Source of the DNA: Cryptomeria japonica | Lineage: Eukaryota > Streptophyta > Pinopsida > Cupressales > Cupressaceae | Assembly: GCF_030272615.1 (NCBI RefSeq) | Contig: NC_081409.1 | Coordinates: 240,950,332 to 241,014,331 of the forward strand | Direction of reading: 5' to 3' | DNA: 64,000 nucleotides | In this document: piece after piece, positions 59,500 to 64,000 of the stretch | How positions within the stretch are numbered: position 1 is the stretch's first letter | Layout of the letters: every line of letters starts with the position of its first letter | The notes under the pieces: model-generated | What the model saw: the letters and a program-made list of their open reading frames with translations, nothing else | What the model was told of the DNA's origin: nothing | Database searches by the model: none | Position numbers and translations under genes: made by a program

Positions 59500-60099
59500 C
59501 CAATTGCCATTCTTGGACAATACATTTGATATTTCTCCTGGGCTAAGTGCAGAAGCAGAGGGGAGCTCTACATCGTCAAGCACTACTTCAATGCCTTCTG
59601 GCTCCAAATAGTTAGCTAGTCATCTTTTACATGGTTTTTTAACATGTAAAAGCCACATAAGAAAGTAGAAATTCCATTGCCTTATTGGATTATAAGCAAC
59701 GAAGTTAGCCTCATCTTCAATTTCCAAGATTGGAAATCTTGGCATTGGTTTGTTCTTCCACATGAACTTGTTGTAGTGCTTTGGCTTGGGGACGGTTAAA
59801 TCATCAACCACATTAATGACAACCCTATCCAATTTGCCCAAGTCCTTCTTGAAAAGATTCATAAGCACCTCCCTATCCTTCTCAAAGTGCATGGCCACCA
59901 CAAGAAACATCATAGCTATGTCAGAATTGGCCTTAGTTCGGTCTTCATTCTTAATATACTCTTCCCCTAATGTTTACTTTACCGCCTGAATAACCAGGTC
60001 ATGAGGAAAGGCAAGAATTCCTCTCAATCTGTCCTCTTTGATTTCCCTTGTGAATGCCATTTGTCTCTTAAGCCCTACTAGTCTCAATGGTGTATCCAT
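59500..60099 (-). pseudogene. Unidentified ORF remnant inside the LINE-4 3' UTR
   Basis: From the ATG at 60099-60097 one frame reads MDTPLRLVGLKRQMAFTREI on through FEKDREVLMNLFKKDLG and PRFPILEIEDEANFVAYN to 59377. Only two stops (TAA 59976-59974, TGA 59622-59620) occur in about 240 codons, and there is no frameshift. The last 27 or so codons overlap the LINE terminal domain and are fortuitous. The composition is protein-like (charged, with an aromatic YNPIRQWNFYFLMW stretch). I do not recognise the family. It could be a captured host exon or an undescribed LINE 3' ORF. Confidence 0.45.
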
Positions 60100-60484
60100 A
60101 TTATTTCTCAGCTCGCACACATAACAACAGACGACACAATTTACACTGAAGGAACTAACTACTACTTAAAGAAGATGATGAGAAACCAATACCTTAGTTA
60201 TCGTGCACATAAAACTACCATAAATGATAGTACCGCTAACTTGAAAAACCTGCTAAATCGCTCAGGAGTGTCAGTGAAGAAAGAATGAAGAGCTACGATG
60301 CTTGGATATTGCTAAAAAACAATCTCCAAGATCAAGATAATTAATACCGACGTCGATACTTGAAATTCCAACATACTCATATCACTCTAAAAACATCTAG
60401 CATGCAAGACAGGAAGGAAGTCTAATAAATGACCCCTATAAATGTTGCCGAAGCACAAAAGGAACAATAAATAATAAAACATAG

Positions 60485-60488
<4 letters not shown>

Positions 60489-60556
<68 letters not shown>

Positions 60557-61055
60557 CTAAATATAGCTAAATGAAAATATATATATACATATATACACAT
60601 ATATACACATATCTACATATATATGTGTGTGTGTGTGTGTACATATACATACATACATACATATATATATATATACATACATATATATATATATATATAC
60701 ATACATATATATATACATATATATATACATATATATATATATATTTACACATATATACACACACATATATATATATGTGTGTGTGTGTGTATGTATATAT
60801 ATGTATATATACATATATATATGTATATACGTATATATATGTATATATGTATATATATGTATATGTCTATATATATGTATATATCTATATATATGTATAT
60901 ATCTATTATATATATGTATACACATATATATAATATATATATATTTATATATGTATATATATGTATATATACATATATATATATATGTATATATGTATAT
61001 ATATGTATATATCTATTATATATATGTATACACATGTATATAATATATATATGTG
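60489..61055. repeat. Long compound microsatellite (GT, TA, ATAC/GTAT)
   Basis: A GT run of about 65 bases is followed by nearly 470 bases of TATA, CATA and GTAT mixtures. ATGTATACACATRTATATAATATATAT occurs twice (about 60914 and 61024), a local duplication. Frames here are artefacts. Confidence 0.95.
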
Positions 61056-61935
61056 GGTCAGTGCAAGAAGATGAGTCCACTTTTTGGCCAAAAAGTGGAA
61101 GTGTTTTCCCTGATTTTCAGATTTTGTCTCATTTGAGCTTAAATTTTGAAACACTTAGAGATTGAATCTTGGAAAAAGTCAGTAATATAAAAGATAGCCC
61201 TCTGAGTGTAGTTTCCAAATATATAATTTATTTTAATACCCACATAATAAAAAATAACTTTTTAAATGGAATTCTGAAAACTATGTTTTAAAAATGCCTG
61301 TTTCAGAACCATACCATGCATGTGTACGACCCACACTTTTTGACACAATTAAAATTATTTTCTCAAACCGTTTTGGGAAATGGTTTGTAACACACTGAAG
61401 ATTGATGAGCATATTTTTTTGTATTTTTTTTTCTAATATTTTTTTTTTAATTAATTTTTTAATTGCCGTAATTATCTTTTTAAAAATTTGACGTGTACGA
61501 CCCACATAATTTGATGTAAACTTAACATTTTTTGATTTTTTTTTTTTTTAAATACAAAAGAATTTTGTGTAGATTGATGACATATAATTTTTTTTTCAAA
61601 ATTCTTTAAAATAAAAAAGTTATTAAATTAACAAAATTAGTTAATATTTCAAATTTATGGACCTGATTTAGTATAAATTAAATGAAAAATAGTTAAAATA
61701 ATCAATTTTTAAATAAATTTACATATTTAGAATCTAGACAGTATAATCTGAAATGGGTTTTAATTTCGTATAAAAATTCTCTAATTAGAGGCGTGTAAAC
61801 TATTTCTGAAGTTCATATTTGTGCTTTCATTCATGGAGATTTGAATTTGCAGGTCCATGTCTCAGGTGTGGCCATCCCAGGCCTATCCCGGGCCTAATCC
61901 CGAGCCAAGTGGCGGGTTGTGGAATCAACTTCCAC
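61056..61935. other. Non-coding part of the LINE-4 3' UTR
   Basis: AT-rich DNA. GTGTACGACCCACA occurs twice, at about 61321 and 61493. No frame with coding character. Confidence 0.55.
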
Positions 61936-62310
61936 AAAACGGGCCCCCGTTTTCAAACAAGGGCGGATTGTGGAAAAAAAGGAAAAATGCCATTTAGAAA
62001 CGGGGGCCCGCTTTTAAACAAAACGGGGGCCCGTTTTTAGAAACGGGCCCCCGTTTTTAGAAACGGGCCCCCGTTTTTTAAAACGGGCCCCCGTTTTTAG
62101 AAACGGGCCCCCGTTTTTTAAAACGGGCCCCCGTTTTTTAAAACGGGCCCCCGTTTCTAAAAAACGGGCCCCCGTTTTGTTTAAAAGCGGGCCCCCGTTT
62201 TATAGCAAAACGGGGGCCCGTTTTTAAACAAAACGGGCCCCCGTTACCTTTCGGCTCGGGAGCCCGAAGCACAAACGGGCCCCCATTTTTTGAAAACGGG
62301 CCCCCGTTTA
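61936..62310. repeat. GC-rich array of palindromic 20-bp units
   Basis: There are fifteen copies of a unit close to AAAACGGGCCCCCGTTTT. Twelve are in this orientation and three inverted (about 61998, 62018 and 62207). Units starting 62041 to 62161 are spaced exactly 20 bp. Each unit is itself an 8-bp inverted repeat (AAAACGGG / CCCGTTTT) around CC. Flanking DNA is AT-rich. The minus-strand frame across it spells NGGPF repeats, but a 20-bp period rotates the frame, so coding is unlikely. Confidence 0.95.
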
Positions 62311-62315
62311 TAAGA

Positions 62316-62343
62316 GCGCATTTTCCAATGCGCGGACTTCCGC
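62316..62343. other. Two adjoining short hairpins beside the array
   Basis: GCGCATTTTCCAATGCGC (7-bp stem) at 62316-62333 overlaps GCGGACTTCCGC (5-bp stem) at 62332-62343. A further imperfect TTCGGCTC/GAGCCCGAA-like palindrome lies inside the array at about 62250-62268. Confidence 0.8.
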
Positions 62344-62379
62344 GAATTTGTGACTCATTACCTTGCACTTGCCCATGTA

Positions 62380-62468
62380 TGTATATATATGTATACATAT
62401 ACATGTATATACATACATATACATGTATATGTATGTATACATGTATATGTATGTATATACATGTATAT

Positions 62469-62516
<48 letters not shown>

Positions 62517-62580
62517 CTGGAAAAACAGAAGGATACCATATGCAAAATATCAATCCATATATATAAGTATGTGTATATAT
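62380..62580. repeat. TA/CATA/CA microsatellite after the LINE-4 stop
   Basis: Alternating ATGTATAC words are followed by a CA run at about 62471-62502. Confidence 0.9.
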
Positions 62581-62598
62581 ATAAGGTAAAGGGAATAC

Positions 62599-64000
62599 TT
62601 AACCAATCCCTAATTTTTGTTCCCAAACACCATCAGTGCCTTGGTTTTCTAAGGAGTCCACAACTATATTTCCTTCCCTGTAAATGTGATTGAATGTAGT
62701 GTTTTTGAAGTATTTGAGCAACTTCGTGGCTCTAGAAACTAGATTGTTTAATTTCCAGTTTGGAGTTTTGTTTGTCCTGATTGCATTAATGGTGATAGTT
62801 GAGTCTCCTTATATCTCCAATCTTCTGACATTTAAATCCTTACATAAGAGGAGGCCTGAGATAGGAGATTCTAGTTCTGCCTCATTGTTTGTAGCCAAGC
62901 CTATGGGTTTGGAAAATTGTGCCATTATTGATCCATCCCAAAGGTGGATCACTCCTCCTATTCTTGCAATGCCAGGGTTGCCTCTAAAGGCACCGTCAAA
63001 ATTTAGTTTAAACCAACCTTTACTCGGCTTGGATCATTTGCATTCTTTCCTTAAATCCTAAGATTTAGCTCCCCCAGGGCCATAGAAAGGGGGAATTATA
63101 AGTTCATTCCAACACTTTCTAAACTGTTCATCCCTCATAAAAGGAAGATTATTGTTTTGACCATTTTTAATCTATTGTTAGCTACTTCTATGATAGATGC
63201 TTTTATTTTATTCCATAGTCGATCATGGGGCAAGGCCTTGTCTTTAAAGATCCTTCTATTCCTTTCCTTCCATATTTCTTATAAGAGGATTGACGAGGAA
63301 ATAATCCAGAGTAGTCCATAAAGACCATATTTTAAATGGGATGGCCAATATAGCAAAAGATCCATCAAATGGTTGGGAAGGGTAGTAAGCCAGTTTAATT
63401 TATTAATTAACTTCCTCCAACATATATTAGTATAATTGCATCTAAGGAGCAGGTGGTCCACAGTTTCTTCATTGCTGAGACATAGGGGACATCTACTAGG
63501 CCCTGCATAACCTAGCTTCTTAAACCATTATGATGTCAATATCCTCTTTTGTATTGTTGTCCATAAGAAAAGACCTGCTTTTAGGAGACACAGTTTGTCC
63601 CAACATAGTGTAATAGGTAGCTCTATTTTAGAGGGGTAAAGCTTATTGCAGAGGGAATTATATCCCTCCTTGACTTTGTATTCTCCAGTAAGAGAGTTGG
63701 ACCATATAAGACAATCATCTTTATTGGTAATTTTTAACTTTATTTGTGCAAGTATCTTTGCAATTTTTTTACCCTCCTCAAGAGATAAGCCCAGGTCATC
63801 AGATGATTTCCATCTCCAACCTAGGGCTGGGTCAACTGGATGGCTGACAATATAATCAGCCACAGTATTACCAATTCTATATACCAACCTATTTTTTAAA
63901 ATTTGATCATTAAGGATTGCATGAATTGGAGGGTATCCCCCCCACGAGTCTTCCCAAAATAGTGCTTTGTTCATAGTCCCTATATTTCAGGAAAGATCAT
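62599..64000 (-). pseudogene. LINE-4 ORF2, C-terminal part (zf-RVT, RNase H)
   Basis: 63974-63528 is open ([49 protein letters not shown]). A stop precedes the zinc finger (CPLCLSNEETVDHLLLRC), and more stops and shifts follow. RNase H at about 63030-62620 keeps KLNFDGAFRGNPG, NNEAELES, GDSTITINA and VVDSLENQG, with a stop just before GDS. The final TAA is at 62601-62599. Confidence 0.85.

Larger units (their letters stand above)
59322..64000 (-). mobile_element. LINE-4: relative of LINE-1, 3' half, running off the right edge
   Basis: The minus-strand order is ORF2 C-terminal half (64000-62599), a long 3' UTR, and a terminal domain plus A-run (T-run at 59322-59329 on the plus strand). ORF2 matches LINE-1 ([12 protein letters not shown] in both), and the 3' terminal 130 bp match as well. 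The 3' UTR is 3.3 kb against 2.05 kb in LINE-1. If the terminal domain belonged to a separate truncated copy, LINE-4 would end earlier; I favour one element because the family and strand agree. Confidence 0.75.

Noticed and set aside
60557-61165. Several overlapping frames of 65-180 codons
   Set aside because: They are microsatellite translations. The same bases are open in many frames.
61936-62310. CRISPR array
   Set aside because: The spacing is regular but there are no distinct spacers, the units are inverted in places, and this is a plant genome.
62138-62626. Minus-strand protein with NGGPF repeats
   Set aside because: The 20-bp unit shifts the frame each time, and the rest is microsatellite. 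No start context or family.

Overview
The window is nuclear DNA of a seed plant with a large, transposon-filled genome. I recognise no host gene. Everything coding belongs to, or looks trapped in, retrotransposons: plant L1-type LINEs, Ty3/gypsy elements, a tRNA-derived short retrosequence and a small non-autonomous LTR element. Interstitial telomere-like CCCTAA tracts and long TA/GT microsatellites add to this. The composition suggests a gymnosperm-like genome, but the sequence does not prove it.

Layout. 1-6636 (+): LINE-1, entering from the left, with the tail of ORF1, an intact 1400-aa ORF2 (endonuclease, reverse transcriptase, zinc finger, RNase H) and a 2 kb 3' UTR ending in a hairpin plus poly(A). 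6637-14870: AT-rich DNA with a tandem duplication. One copy took an 80-bp tRNA-derived retrosequence and the other took LINE-2 (7964-12712), so each copy serves as the empty site for the other's insertion. Two tRNA-like patches, a broken small ORF and a CCCTAA tract follow. 14871-22781 (-): an LTR retrotransposon with Gag/protease-like coding but no reverse transcriptase or integrase, and a primer site matching tRNA-Trp. 22782-25262: no recognisable content.

25263-48795 (+): a decayed chromovirus (Ty3/gypsy with chromodomain) split twice. Its reverse transcriptase is interrupted by an LTR-like block (30230-40440, 5-bp duplication CTACC) that holds LINE-3 (31959-38204, 13-bp duplication). Its integrase C-terminus is interrupted by a second block of the same LTR family (about 42211-48288) that holds a 2.4-kb non-autonomous LTR element (45580-47986).

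48936-58531 (-): a gypsy element with 264-bp LTRs, 5-bp duplication AAAAC, a tRNA-Asp-like primer site, gag and pol pseudogenes, and an extra ORF after integrase. 59322-64000 (-): LINE-4, a relative of LINE-1, whose unusually long 3' UTR holds microsatellites, a GC-rich array of palindromic 20-bp units and an unidentified ORF remnant.

Relative ages follow from nesting: chromovirus before its two LTR-like insertions, those before LINE-3 and the small LTR element. LINE-1 is the only element with an undamaged pol-type ORF.
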